From assembly GCA_002337525.1 (NCBI GenBank), contig DDGG01000017.1, forward strand, positions 130,705 to 173,971: a DNA stretch of 43,267 nt, in the 5' to 3' direction. Shown here in pieces: positions 1-8,104 of this stretch. The translations under genes and the position numbers were made by a program. Origin of the DNA: Alphaproteobacteria bacterium UBA1908. Its GTDB lineage: Bacteria; Pseudomonadota; Alphaproteobacteria; Caedimonadales; UBA1908. The notes below the pieces were generated by a model that saw only the letters and a program-made list of their open reading frames with translations, was not told where the DNA came from and made no database searches. How positions within the stretch are numbered: position 1 is the stretch's first letter; every line of letters begins with the position of its first letter.

Positions 1-155
1 TGCATAAAGGAATCAACAGAAACTTGCCGAGGTGTAATAACAGTTATATTTTTAAAACCCGGGACTTGAGCCGAAAGCCACCCCCTTAAAAGAGCGCCCC
101 CCATAGCACCACAGCCAATAAGCATAAGATGATACTTGTTGGCATAGGACAACAT
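1..155 (-). CDS. proC: Pyrroline-5-carboxylate reductase, N-terminal part (cut by window edge)
   Basis: Only the first 51 codons are in the window. They read from an ATG at 155 and contain the motif LIGCGAMGGALLRGWL, the glycine-rich N-terminal Rossmann loop typical of ProC, which binds NAD(P)H. ProC reduces 1-pyrroline-5-carboxylate to proline in the cytoplasm. The ATG lies one base after the stop codon of the YbjN-like gene, so the two are almost certainly co-transcribed and translationally coupled; YbjN next to proC is a common alphaproteobacterial arrangement. The rest of the gene lies to the left of the window, so completeness cannot be judged. Confidence 0.85.
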   Translation of the reverse strand, partial: MLSYANKYHLMLIGCGAMGGALLRGWLSAQVPGFKNITVITPRQVSVDSFM

Positions 156-156
156 A

Positions 157-663
157 TTAGGCTTCTCCCTGAGTATCCAGTAAAGTTACAGAAAGAGCTT
201 CTTCAGGTTTTTTATTACCAAGCACCGTAAACTGGAAGGCTGGATAAAAGCGTTCACACTCACTAATGACAATTTCAAGTAACTCTTCAAATGATTCTGA
301 TTTAAGAGACTTTAAACCTGCCATCAAATAAGCGTAACGAAAAACAAGGTTATTCTCCTCGGGTGAAAGTTCAAAATGACCCAGCCCAAGGCGTTGATTA
401 ATAAGATGAAGCAGAAAAACAGTGTCATTATAACGTTCGGCTGGAACAGGCATTTCAAGAGAAGAAATAATCCCCAGAACCTCGGAATCTTCATTCCAGA
501 AAAAAGAAACACGATAGTCATGCCAGCGGCCAGCAATCTCGAGTAAAATTTCATCATGAGATAGCCGATGATAGGGCCACTCCTGTGCCGCAATCATTTC
601 CTCTATGGTATCAAGAGGGTTTAAAGTAATTCTTTTATTGTCTTTGGTAGAAGAGGAAGGCAT
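157..663 (-). CDS. YbjN-domain protein (type III secretion chaperone-like fold)
   Basis: A 168-residue cytoplasmic protein matching the alphaproteobacterial YbjN family over nearly its full length. Conserved landmarks are NPLDTIEEMI near the N-terminus, EIAGRWHDYRVSFFW around residues 42-56, INQRLGLGHFEL around 88-99, and the signature SECERFYPAFQFTVLG near residues 133-148, followed by a KPEEAL segment. There is no signal peptide or membrane segment. YbjN proteins share the fold of type III secretion chaperones and are thought to act as stress-related chaperones or regulators; the exact role is not established. It is the first gene of a probable two-gene unit with proC, whose ATG begins one base after this stop. 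The start ATG at 663 follows a purine-rich stretch and gives the usual family length. Confidence 0.85.
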   Translation of the reverse strand: MPSSSTKDNKRITLNPLDTIEEMIAAQEWPYHRLSHDEILLEIAGRWHDYRVSFFWNEDSEVLGIISSLEMPVPAERYNDTVFLLHLINQRLGLGHFELSPEENNLVFRYAYLMAGLKSLKSESFEELLEIVISECERFYPAFQFTVLGNKKPEEALSVTLLDTQGEA

Positions 664-787
664 TTAAAAACGTCCTTATCGTTTAAACAAGTGTCAAATG
701 ACGCCAGAAAATCTGGCAACAAAAGCAACCCCTCAGAAGAGATAGAGCTATCAAAACTTTATGAGCGTACGCTAACATGAAAAATTC

Positions 788-832
788 GTAAGCCCCACAA
801 AGAAATGCATTAAAAGGGGCTTTTTATAAAAT
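788..832 (-). terminator. Probable rho-independent terminator after mscS
   Basis: The inverted repeat AAGCCCC (791-797) and GGGGCTT (817-823) has a 19-base loop and lies about 60 bases past the mscS stop. On the minus strand the stem is followed within a few bases by a run of five T; on the plus strand it is also followed by T residues, so it may work in both directions. The long loop lowers confidence. Confidence 0.5.
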
Positions 833-885
833 TTTATAGAAGAATCACAAAACCAGGTCTGTGTTTTTATCCTTAAAAGGCATTT

Positions 886-2019
886 CTATTTTAAAGTAGA
901 AACTTTTTTAGGGGATACAACCTTAAAGTTCGGAGTCCCTTCCACGTACAATGACTGACTTGGGAAAGCAAAACTGGAGCCAGCATCTTCCACAATTTTT
1001 TTAAACGCCAGGACACAATCATGTTTAATTTCCATAAAACGAATCCAGTCCTTTGTTTTCGTATAAAATGAACAATAAACATCAATAGAAGAATCGTTAA
1101 ATTTATCCAGACTAACAATGGTAAAACGCTTGTCCGCTGCCAAATCAATTTCTTTATTCTTTTTCAAATATTCCTTGATTTTGCTTACAATTTTTTCAAG
1201 TTGATCTGCTGTTGTTGAATAGGTCAAATTAATAACCCACTTAATTTGCCACTTTTCTATGGTTGACTTATTAATAATCTGGGCATTCGCAAGATCAGAG
1301 TTGGGGATAATGGCTAAAGAATGGTCAATTTGACGAATACTGCTTGTTCGAAGACCAATGGCCTCTACAATACCCTCTATTTCATTTAGATAAATCCAGT
1401 CTCCTTCTTCAAAAGGGCGATCCAGAATAAGAGCTACTGATCCAAAAAACTGTTTGATTGAATCCTGGGCAGCAAAAGAAACCGCCATACCAACCAGGCC
1501 GAGACCAGCCAGAAAAGTGGTCACATTGACTCCCCAGTTTTGAAGAAGTGATAAAAGACCAATCAACACAATCGTTGCACGCAAGATGCTAACAAGAAAG
1601 CCTCTTAATTCTTCATTAAAGCGTTTTTCCCTGTCTGTTTTTCCAACATGATTCAAAACATGCGAGACAGGTTCTACCATGCGGTAAAAAGACCAGATCG
1701 CCAACAAAATAAGAAATGATCGGGTAATTTGCTGTTCTATGATTTCTGCAGCCGCGGGCAATTCCAGAATAATACTGGCCGCAAAAATACCTCCTGCCAA
1801 AAAAATAAAGTGTAAGGGAGGTGCCAGAGATTCGAGAAGACGATGTTCAACATTGACAAAAACAGATTCTGTATTTTTGGAAATTCTTTTTTTAATATGG
1901 CGAGACAAAAACAGGACAAACATTTTTTGAAGAATCATACTGGCTATAATAACCACAACAGCCAAACCAACCTGGTCCCACATTAAGGAACCCCAAAAAT
2001 CTTTGAAAAAATCTTGCAT
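886..2019 (-). CDS. MscS-family mechanosensitive ion channel
   Basis: A 377-residue inner-membrane protein. Hydrophobic segments lie near residues 15-37, 68-88 and 100-112, and two more around 140-190 lead into the pore helix. The diagnostic TM3 and beta-domain motif is present around residues 170-208: GLGLVGMAVSFAAQDSIKQF, then GSVALILDRPFEEGDWI. A further marker is SIRQIDHSLAIIPNSDLAN. After this comes the C-terminal alpha/beta vestibule. It is longer than E. coli MscS (286 residues) because of extra N-terminal helices, resembling YnaI/MscM-size channels. Such channels open on hypo-osmotic shock and release solutes. The ATG at 2019 is preceded by a GGGAT ribosome-binding site. The gene stands alone, with a repeat array upstream and a terminator downstream. 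Confidence 0.9.
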   Translation of the reverse strand: MQDFFKDFWGSLMWDQVGLAVVVIIASMILQKMFVLFLSRHIKKRISKNTESVFVNVEHRLLESLAPPLHFIFLAGGIFAASIILELPAAAEIIEQQITRSFLILLAIWSFYRMVEPVSHVLNHVGKTDREKRFNEELRGFLVSILRATIVLIGLLSLLQNWGVNVTTFLAGLGLVGMAVSFAAQDSIKQFFGSVALILDRPFEEGDWIYLNEIEGIVEAIGLRTSSIRQIDHSLAIIPNSDLANAQIINKSTIEKWQIKWVINLTYSTTADQLEKIVSKIKEYLKKNKEIDLAADKRFTIVSLDKFNDSSIDVYCSFYTKTKDWIRFMEIKHDCVLAFKKIVEDAGSSFAFPSQSLYVEGTPNFKVVSPKKVSTLK

Positions 2020-2171
2020 TATTTATCCCGTTAATTATTATTTTATTAAATCTCTCTAAATTTTTATTAGAAAGAGTTTTTGAATATCATTATCAAATCC
2101 TATCATAAATATTTATTGTGAATCTATAAAATAAGCTGACAAACGGCTCTTATTGGAAAAATCGCTTCCCC

Positions 2172-2642
2172 CATGGATCCCTACGGGTGGCGCTGCCACC
2201 CTCTGGATGACAGAATGAGAGGTTCACCCTCTGGATGGCAGGAAGATAGACGTACCCCTCCACAACGTCAGTCAGAAAAAGCCCCTCCACACGTCATTCT
2301 GAAGGAGTGAAGCGACTGAAGAATCTCATCATCACTGAAATACAGAAGTCCTGTCAACATAGATCCCTACGGGTGGCGCGGCCACCCTCTGGATGACAAA
2401 AAACGAAAGTTCCACCCTCTGGATGACGTGGGAATAAACGTACCCCCCACAACGTCATTCAGAAAAAGCCCCTCCACAATGTCATTCTGAAGGAGTGAAG
2501 CGAGGGAAGAATCTCATCATCACTGGAATACAGAAGTCCTGTCAACATGGATCCCTGCGGGTGGCGCTGCCACCCTCTGGATGACAAAAAACGAAAGTTC
2601 CACCCTCTGGATGACCCAGAAATAAACGTACAAACCACAAAA
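2172..2642. repeat. Tandem array (187-bp period) of dispersed hairpin repeats
   Basis: This fills most of the 789-base gap between mscS and the next gene. A 187-bp unit occurs as a partial copy (2172-2281), a full copy (2282-2468) and a nearly full copy (2469-2642). Each unit contains a hairpin module with arms GGGTGGC and GCCACCC around a 3-base loop, bounded by GGATCC and CTCTGGATGAC (at 2175, 2361 and 2549). The two larger copies also contain a second module built on GTCATTCTGAAGGAGTGAAG followed by GAAGAATC. Copies of both modules recur at 8105-8310, 9488-9925 and 37707-38066. Short open frames across the array are not gene-like. The flanks 2020-2171 and 2643-2730 hold nothing recognisable. 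Confidence 0.85.
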
Positions 2643-2730
2643 TGTTGGAAGTAAAGGGGCCTTAATCGTGATGGCATCTTTGTAATATGCTAACATATAA
2701 AACTTCTGAAGAGAAAAACAGGAAGAATTA

Positions 2731-2768
2731 AAAAAGGCCCCAGACCAAGAGTCCAGAGCCTTTTTCTA
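2731..2768 (-). terminator. Rho-independent terminator after the Cys/Pro-rich secreted protein gene
   Basis: On the minus strand, AAAAAGGC and GCCTTTTT arms enclose a further paired stretch (CTGGACTC against GGTCTGG-type pairing), and a T run follows. It lies about 40 bases past the stop at 2809. Confidence 0.7.
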
Positions 2769-2808
2769 AATACATGAGTTTATCTAGTTAATGTATAGAG
2801 TAGATGCC

Positions 2809-3504
2809 TCACCTTCGTGCCTTGCAAAGAGCTTTATTTTTTAAAACTCCTGCAGTTCCATATATTATAACAGTATTAGTCTGCAGAAAACCAGCATGGT
2901 GCGGAATATTCACTCTCACTGAATTATTCCTCCAACTATGAAGGTGAGAGGTATCCAAAATCAAACCACCACCTGCAGGACGCAAAACAGTGATATCGCT
3001 TGAGTGTCCATCATGATGGAAAGCAATATCAGCAGGGCCTGGAAGGGCCTCAACTGTAGCAGTAATATGTGTCACAGTAGGATGATCAGCAAACAGTTGT
3101 CTTGGCCCTACAGCACGATAAGCCTCACAAAAAGCTTTAACGCTTGCATCATCATAGGCAACAGGAAGAGGATGATGTACTACAGGGGCTCCGCCACCAT
3201 GAGGAGGAGGAGGTGGTGGTGGTGGGGCTACTCTTCGGCCTTGTTTAAACTGTTCTTTCTGGTGTTCGGCTTTTATAGCCGCACTCTCTGCAACAGGACG
3301 TGCTGCTTTACAGGCCTTATAAACAGCATTGAGAGAAGGAATACCTTCACACCATTTTGCACATTCAAGAGCCCGTTGTGCGTCTGCCTGGCACTTTGCC
3401 TCCGAGCATGACCTGGAACAAGTTTTATAGTCCCCGGCATATGCAACAGAAGAAAGCGATAAAAGTCCAAGTGAGAAAAACATCCCTATTTTTTTAATCG
3501 ACAT
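2809..3504 (-). CDS. Unknown secreted protein with Cys-rich N-terminus and polyproline linker
   Basis: I do not recognise a family for this 231-residue protein. It has a clear signal peptide (MSIKKIGMFFSLGLLSLSSV, then AYA before the predicted cleavage near residue 23). Next is a Cys-rich helical segment (residues about 28-65, with CSRSC, CQADAQRALECAKWC and KACKAARP). A linker of eight consecutive prolines followed by HGGGAP lies near residues 94-106. The C-terminal region of about 110 residues has two lone cysteines (FCEAYRAVG and ALCKARR) and many His, Ser and Asn. The protein is probably periplasmic or exported, with possible disulfide pairing. The proline run is encoded by a repetitive GGT/GGA tract that could vary in length by slippage. 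An AGAGG ribosome-binding site precedes the ATG. It starts 31 bases after the outer-membrane barrel gene on the same strand with no terminator between, so co-transcription is likely. Confidence 0.75.
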   Translation of the reverse strand: MSIKKIGMFFSLGLLSLSSVAYAGDYKTCSRSCSEAKCQADAQRALECAKWCEGIPSLNAVYKACKAARPVAESAAIKAEHQKEQFKQGRRVAPPPPPPPPHGGGAPVVHHPLPVAYDDASVKAFCEAYRAVGPRQLFADHPTVTHITATVEALPGPADIAFHHDGHSSDITVLRPAGGGLILDTSHLHSWRNNSVRVNIPHHAGFLQTNTVIIYGTAGVLKNKALCKARR

Positions 3505-3535
3505 TATGAAATACCTCTTTTATTTCGCTAAACCC

Positions 3536-4261
3536 TTAATTAAACAAATCACGTAGCTTATATTTCACAGAGACAAGATAAGTGTATGTACGAGGTTTAA
3601 CCTGGGTACTATCGGTAGTGCCACCTTCAGCATTCGTCACCGATTCTGATTTCACAGATGCTGTTGTTCTAAATTCTGCACCAACTGTCCAGTTTTTAGC
3701 AAACTCAACTTCGATGCCGGCGCCTGGAACAAAAGCCGTATTAGAAACTGTGAAGTTACTATTGTAAACTGGCGCATTCGGGGCAACCTTCTTGGAAAAA
3801 TCAACATTGAATTTTCTGTGCTCAAATCCCGCACGAACATAAACCATTGCTTCCTTGGTTAAATGATAGCCAAGACGTAGAGCCCCTCCGAAGCCACCTT
3901 TATTTCGAATATTGGTTCTCAAGAAGGTTTTATCCAAATTGTTAACACCAACAGCTGTTTCTGTTTCAAGGCTTGTAAGAAGATAGTCTATTTCTGCAGA
4001 AACATGCCAGTTTTTGGCAAAGGTTGTTCCCCAACCCAAAATGATGCTACCAGCAAAAGCCTGTTTATGAGACCCTGTATCGTGATGAGCAGATCCGGCC
4101 CCTGGACCAGTTGTATTTTCACCAAACCTTATATCATGACGTGCACCAACACCGCCGATACCAAGTCCAATGTAGGGGGAATGTGTGAAGTCCGCAAAAG
4201 CACCTGTTGCGGCTGTTGTGGCGACCAAAGAGGCCATAAGTAATTGTTTTGTTAATTTCAT
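3536..4261 (-). CDS. Outer-membrane beta-barrel protein (opacity/surface-antigen type porin)
   Basis: The protein has 241 residues from the ATG at 4261. This start was chosen because a GGGAG ribosome-binding site precedes it and it gives a clean signal peptide (MKLTKQLLMASLVATTAATG, AFA, cleavage before DFTHSPYIG). The mature part shows alternating hydrophobic and polar beta-strands typical of small 8-stranded barrels: PYIGLGIGG, AGSIILGWG, GGALRLGYHL, AMVYVRAGFEH, WTVGAEFRTTAS, and a final YLVSVKYKLRDLFN strand. Related proteins in intracellular alphaproteobacteria are abundant surface antigens and porins. A longer frame starts 14 codons upstream but lacks a ribosome-binding site and would bury the signal peptide. 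It probably forms a transcription unit with the secreted protein gene just downstream. Confidence 0.8.
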   Translation of the reverse strand: MKLTKQLLMASLVATTAATGAFADFTHSPYIGLGIGGVGARHDIRFGENTTGPGAGSAHHDTGSHKQAFAGSIILGWGTTFAKNWHVSAEIDYLLTSLETETAVGVNNLDKTFLRTNIRNKGGFGGALRLGYHLTKEAMVYVRAGFEHRKFNVDFSKKVAPNAPVYNSNFTVSNTAFVPGAGIEVEFAKNWTVGAEFRTTASVKSESVTNAEGGTTDSTQVKPRTYTYLVSVKYKLRDLFN

Positions 4262-4377
4262 TTGTAAACTCCCAATTATGTTACAGCTTACATGGTGAGA
4301 CAATTTTTAGAAAAACTCAAGCTATTCTTAAGGTATTCTTCTGTCGAGAGATTTTTATGCAACACATTTGCCCCTCA

Positions 4378-4410
4378 TAAAAAAAGGGAAGGTTGCCCTC
4401 CCCTTTCGTT
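4378..4410 (-). terminator. Rho-independent terminator after the patatin gene
   Basis: On the minus strand the arms AAAGGGGAGG and CCTTCCCTTT pair around a GCAA-like loop with one bulge, and seven T residues follow at once. It lies about 25 bases past the stop at 4432. Confidence 0.75.
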
Positions 4411-4431
4411 TAAAGGCAAAAAGTTTGTTTT

Positions 4432-5547
4432 TTAAACCTGGGTTCCACTCACAAACTTGTGAACTGTTGAGCCAACATGCGCTGGACGCTCTTGAAGCCA
4501 GGGGCTTTTTTCGAGAGCTTTATTCATGTCAGCATACCCATGTTCTGCTCTATCACGGATAGAGCTTTTCGAAAATTCACAGTCTTTTGACTTAACTTCA
4601 TAGTTTGGAGCGTCATACACAATATGTACAATGTCAAATTTTGCATCGTTAGAAAAGCCTTTTAGTTCCTTTACAATAGGATCTGACTTGAGATTTGCAG
4701 GCAATTTATCGATGACATGAGCCAGTGCTTTTTGCAAGTTATGGCGATTATTAACATGACCAATATGGTGAGCCGTTCGGCTGGTATAAAGGATATCCTT
4801 TGAACGTGTATCCACATCATCCATATTTTCGGGCTCTTTCCCGATAGGATTGAAAAGATCCACCATGAAACAAAGGGTATCAACACGAGGTTCTGCCTGG
4901 AAGATACCTTCAAGAGGTGTATTGGAAACACATCCCCCATCCCAGTAAAGATCACCATCAATTCGGATTCCGGGGAAGCCTGGAGGCATCGATCCACTGG
5001 ACATAACATGTTCTGGTCCGACCTTCATTTTGGCACTGTCAAAAAATACAAGTTCACCATCTTTGACGCGTGTTGCCCCAAGAATGAGACGCGATTTTCC
5101 ACTATTGATACGATCAAAATCAACGAACTTCAGTAACGTATCACGCAGTTTACTTGTATCATAAAAGCTTGTTGCAGCAATTGTCCCCTTCTTTTGAAGG
5201 GCAGGATGAGGGAAACGAGGGACAAAGAAATTTGGCTGCCCAAAAACGAATCCCTGTAATGAAGTCAATTTATTATGCATTTTGCGAGCATCCGGAGACG
5301 CATTCGGCATTTGTGGAATATCCGGCCAGGAAATAGTATCCCAAAATTCTTCCAGTTTTTGAACAACCTGGTCCGGCTCATTCCCGGCAACAAGGGCTGC
5401 TGTAAAGGCTCCAATCGAGATGCCAGATACTACATCAGGGGCGTAACCACTTTCCAGCATGGCTTTTACAGCTCCTATATGATAGGCCCCAAGCGATCCT
5501 CCGCCCTGGCATGCCAAAGCAACGCGTTGATATTTCTTTTTAGACAT
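4432..5547 (-). CDS. Patatin-like phospholipase with DUF3734-type C-terminus
   Basis: The protein has 371 residues from the ATG at 5547, chosen because GGGAGAA precedes it; a frame 16 codons longer has no such site. The patatin catalytic elements are complete: the oxyanion loop QGGGSLGAYHIG (residues 14-25), the nucleophile elbow GISIG with Ser44, and the catalytic aspartate in DGG near residue 203 (WDGGCVSNTPL). The C-terminal region (DILYTSRTAHHIGHVNNRHN, then FDIVHIVYDAP and IRDRAEHGYADM) matches the DUF3734 extension of bacterial patatin-like proteins. These are serine acyl hydrolases acting on phospholipids or related esters. There is no signal peptide, so it is either cytoplasmic or exported by a leaderless route. 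The gene stands alone with its own terminator. In intracellular bacteria some patatins act as secreted phospholipase A effectors; that role here is only an inference. Confidence 0.9.
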   Translation of the reverse strand: MSKKKYQRVALACQGGGSLGAYHIGAVKAMLESGYAPDVVSGISIGAFTAALVAGNEPDQVVQKLEEFWDTISWPDIPQMPNASPDARKMHNKLTSLQGFVFGQPNFFVPRFPHPALQKKGTIAATSFYDTSKLRDTLLKFVDFDRINSGKSRLILGATRVKDGELVFFDSAKMKVGPEHVMSSGSMPPGFPGIRIDGDLYWDGGCVSNTPLEGIFQAEPRVDTLCFMVDLFNPIGKEPENMDDVDTRSKDILYTSRTAHHIGHVNNRHNLQKALAHVIDKLPANLKSDPIVKELKGFSNDAKFDIVHIVYDAPNYEVKSKDCEFSKSSIRDRAEHGYADMNKALEKSPWLQERPAHVGSTVHKFVSGTQV

Positions 5548-5815
5548 TATTTTTTCTCCCTTTTGCTCAGTTGAGCTTGTAAAAATTAAAGCCAACCGGG
5601 CCTATTCTACTTTGTTTTCGAAGTTGTTTAAAGCCCTCTCTTTAAAACCATACCGTTGACTCTTTAAAAAAGGCCTGAAAATGCAACCAAAGCTTTTGCA
5701 TACCTCAAATAAAGTAATTTCCTTTTGAAAAAAACTTATCTTAATTTTACAAAATTATTTATAGGTTACAGGTGTAAAGTTAATTTTATATTTACAAACT
5801 GTAAAAATATTATTT
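5548..5815. other. AT-rich intergenic region, nothing recognised
   Basis: These 268 bases lie upstream of the patatin gene and downstream of upp (both minus strand). They are strongly AT-rich, and a weak inverted repeat TTTACA/TGTAAA at about 5790-5805 might end upp transcription. I see no gene or RNA. Confidence 0.5.
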
Positions 5816-6460
5816 TTATTCTGTTCCAAAAAGACGATCACCGGCATCCCCAAGTCCCGGCGTAATATAGGCCTGGTCTGTTAAATGGTCATCAACAGAA
5901 GCTGTATATAAGGGGATATCCGGGTGTTGTTCAAAGAAAGCACTCAGTCCTTCGGGAGCAGCAACAAGAGCAAGAAAAATAATTTTTTCTTTTTGAACGC
6001 CCTTTTTCAGAAGAACATCAACACTGTAAGCAGCACTATGGCCTGTTGCAATCATGGGATCAACAAGCACAAAAATTCTCTCCCCGGGGTCGGGTAGTTT
6101 GACAAGATATTCAACAGGGCGATGTGTTTTCACGTCTCTGTAAAGTCCGATGTGGCCTTCAAGGGCAAGAGGAAAAAGCTCCATCAGGCCCTCGGACATA
6201 CCGATACCGGCTCTTAGAATGGGAACAACAACAATAGCTTCTTCTCGTGCAAAAGAAGCCTGCATTGTCGCAATAGGTGTTTGTATTTCCTGGCTATATG
6301 TTGGAAATTGACGCGTGATTTCATACCCCATTAAAAGGGCAATTTCTTTCAGAAGACGACGAAAAGTAAATTTATCTGTGTCATGACAGCGCATACAAGA
6401 CAGCTTATGCTGGATAAGGGGGTGGTTTAGAATACGGAGAGATGAATGTGAAAAAGACAT
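5816..6460 (-). CDS. upp: Uracil phosphoribosyltransferase
   Basis: This 214-residue cytoplasmic enzyme converts uracil and PRPP to UMP in pyrimidine salvage. It is full length for the family (about 208-210). Landmarks are LRILNHPLIQHKLS at the start, PILRAGIGMSEG around residues 80-91, the PRPP-binding loop VLVDPMIATGHSA around 130-142, and the uracil-binding C-terminal signature ITPGLGDAGDRLFGTE. The ATG at 6460 has a GGGAG ribosome-binding site. It is transcribed away from the unknown secreted protein gene at 6642. Together with the NupC-type transporter at 21056 it points to salvage of imported nucleosides and bases. Confidence 0.96.
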   Translation of the reverse strand: MSFSHSSLRILNHPLIQHKLSCMRCHDTDKFTFRRLLKEIALLMGYEITRQFPTYSQEIQTPIATMQASFAREEAIVVVPILRAGIGMSEGLMELFPLALEGHIGLYRDVKTHRPVEYLVKLPDPGERIFVLVDPMIATGHSAAYSVDVLLKKGVQKEKIIFLALVAAPEGLSAFFEQHPDIPLYTASVDDHLTDQAYITPGLGDAGDRLFGTE

Positions 6461-6641
6461 GATGCTCCCAAGAATTTCCCTATTTTTGAAATATTACTAT
6501 CAATACAGAAAGCCGGTCAATCATTGGCTGTCAATTTTTCTCTTTTTTATTAATACTTTCGACATATTTATCGCTTACAGAGAGAATTGGAAGTGTTTCC
6601 TTTTTCATTTTTGGAAACAGCTTAAACGTTAAGGAGAGTCC

Positions 6642-7331
6642 ATGATCAAAAAATGTTTTTCTATCTGCTTTTGTCTGTTGTTTTCTTTTCCCCTTTTTTC
6701 CAGTGACGAGACCCCCCTTCACTCTCTTTTTGAAGACCTTAGAGAGATTGAAGTCAATACGCCACGCCAAACAAAAGACACGGTTCTTGCCTGTTTTTCA
6801 GAGTTTTATGAAAAAACCGAACCAGGACTTGATGGTCAGCCTGTTTACATTTGTTTGGGTCTTCGAGGGCACCCTCTGGGGCAGGATTTCGATGATCGAA
6901 GTGTGAAACCAAAGCTATTTTTACTCGCTCTTTTACATGAAATAGACCCGAAAAAAGAAGAAAGTGGTAGAGAAAAACCCACAACCTACCGACGTCTTTT
7001 CCTTAGAAACGGGGCCTTTTCTGAAGATATCGTAACAGACAAACAAGTAAATCGGACTCAGTTTAAAAGTCCTGACAAGAAGTTTGAGTTACCCGTGTTT
7101 ACATCCTGTAATGCAACGATTTATATTATGTCCAGGCAAAAACTTTTTCGTGAAGGCCCCACACCTGAAGAATATGATCCGGAAACTTATCTTGCCTATT
7201 TAAAGGCTCTTGAACCAGGTCAAACTAAAGATGATGAATGGATTCTTCCAGATCTTTCGCCAAGGTCTAAACAAAAAGCATCTCCTCCAAAAACTTCCCT
7301 TGGCTGGTCACCCGAAGAGGAACCCCTGTAG
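6642..7331 (+). CDS. Unknown secreted protein
   Basis: I do not recognise this 229-residue protein. The ATG at 6642 follows an excellent ribosome-binding site (AAGGAGAGT), which makes it a real gene. The N-terminus is a short hydrophobic signal peptide (MIKKCFSICFCLLFSFPLFS, cleavage near SSD). The mature protein is charged and has no membrane segment. Visible pieces are GLDGQPVYICLGLRGHPLG around residues 64-82, KPKLFLLALLHEIDPKK around 88-104, and an acidic, proline-rich tail (DLSPRSKQKASPPKT, then WSPEEEPL). It is divergent from upp and convergent with the MepK-like gene, whose stop lies 28 bases away, so it is probably a single-gene unit acting in the periplasm or outside the cell. Confidence 0.7.
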   Translation: MIKKCFSICFCLLFSFPLFSSDETPLHSLFEDLREIEVNTPRQTKDTVLACFSEFYEKTEPGLDGQPVYICLGLRGHPLGQDFDDRSVKPKLFLLALLHEIDPKKEESGREKPTTYRRLFLRNGAFSEDIVTDKQVNRTQFKSPDKKFELPVFTSCNATIYIMSRQKLFREGPTPEEYDPETYLAYLKALEPGQTKDDEWILPDLSPRSKQKASPPKTSLGWSPEEEPL

Positions 7332-7358
7332 CTTTCTGTAAGATCTGAAAAAAATGTT

Positions 7359-7913
7359 TTACCAATAAGCCGGTTTTGGTCGAATATCAACATGGATAAA
7401 TTGGGAACGAGGGTAGTATCCTACCCCTCCTTTTTTTTCTGCACGTGCAATATCGCGAAGAGTTTTAAGCTCTGTGCCAACCAGGCGGATATCAGCAGCT
7501 CTACCTGACATATGGAGACTCTTTTTCGCAACCCCTTTCTTTGTTTTGCAAAGGGAAGCATTTGTCTTGGGGCAACGATAACCGCAAATAAGTTCAACAG
7601 GATTTGCAGAGCCTGCTTTTTGAGTAATTGCTTGAATCAAATCGAATAAATTGGGGTTTATTTTGGTTATATCTCCTGTGCGACGATCACGCATAAAATG
7701 ATTTAAAGACTGCAATGCTTCCTCAATATAGGTTCCATTTTCCCAATAAGTTTCCTTAAACCATTCTCCTGTATGAATATTATAAAGATATAATTTTTTA
7801 TCCCCAAAACGATGAGCCTTTAAAAGAGTAGGAACACCAAAACTCGCAAAGCCCAGGGTTGCACTCTTGATGAAAGAACGTCGAGACAAGGAAGGAAAAA
7901 GACGATGAGACAT
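7359..7913 (-). CDS. Tat-exported M15 / DUF882 murein endopeptidase (MepK/YcbK family)
   Basis: The protein has 184 residues from the ATG at 7913, chosen because it directly precedes a twin-arginine signal (SRRSFIKSATLGFASFG); a frame 44 codons longer has no export signal at its start. The mature domain matches the YcbK/DUF882 peptidases: LYLYNIHTGEWFKETYWENG, ALQSLNHFMRDRRTGD, the CGYRCPKTNASL segment, and zinc ligands in SLHMSGRAADI (His and Asp) and FIHVDIRP (His). In E. coli, MepK cleaves mDAP-mDAP crosslinks in peptidoglycan in the periplasm. The match to the family is strong; the exact bond cut here is inferred. The protein ends with PKPAYW, close to the usual family end. It faces the unknown secreted gene tail to tail. 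Confidence 0.88.
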   Translation of the reverse strand: MSHRLFPSLSRRSFIKSATLGFASFGVPTLLKAHRFGDKKLYLYNIHTGEWFKETYWENGTYIEEALQSLNHFMRDRRTGDITKINPNLFDLIQAITQKAGSANPVELICGYRCPKTNASLCKTKKGVAKKSLHMSGRAADIRLVGTELKTLRDIARAEKKGGVGYYPRSQFIHVDIRPKPAYW

Positions 7914-8104
7914 ATGCCTAGAGGTAATCTCCACTTGTTTCTTAGGTGTTTGAACTATTGAGAGAAATTCTCTCAGATGATCGAGTTCAAAACTAAAACA
8001 ATTTTTACTATTTGATACTTCCTTTACAAATAGACACAATCCCAAATTATTGCAACAGATATTCTACAGAGAGTTTCAGGAAACAATCAGATAGAAAAGA
8101 CTTT

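Noticed and set aside
2172..2642. CRISPR array
   Set aside because: The repeats are 187-bp near-identical tandem units with internal hairpins, not short repeats separated by unique spacers, and no cas gene is near. The same holds for 37707-38066.
2459..2677. 72-codon open frame on the minus strand in the repeat array
   Set aside because: It lies wholly in repeat modules, has no ribosome-binding site and reads through repeat edges.
4262..4320. Promoter TTGTCT-N17-CATAAT just upstream of the beta-barrel gene
   Set aside because: The implied transcript start would fall on the ribosome-binding site, so the spacing is implausible.
6531..6770. 79-codon minus-strand open frame overlapping the unknown secreted protein gene
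   Set aside because: It is antisense to the signal-peptide region of a gene with a strong ribosome-binding site and has only low-complexity Lys-rich content.
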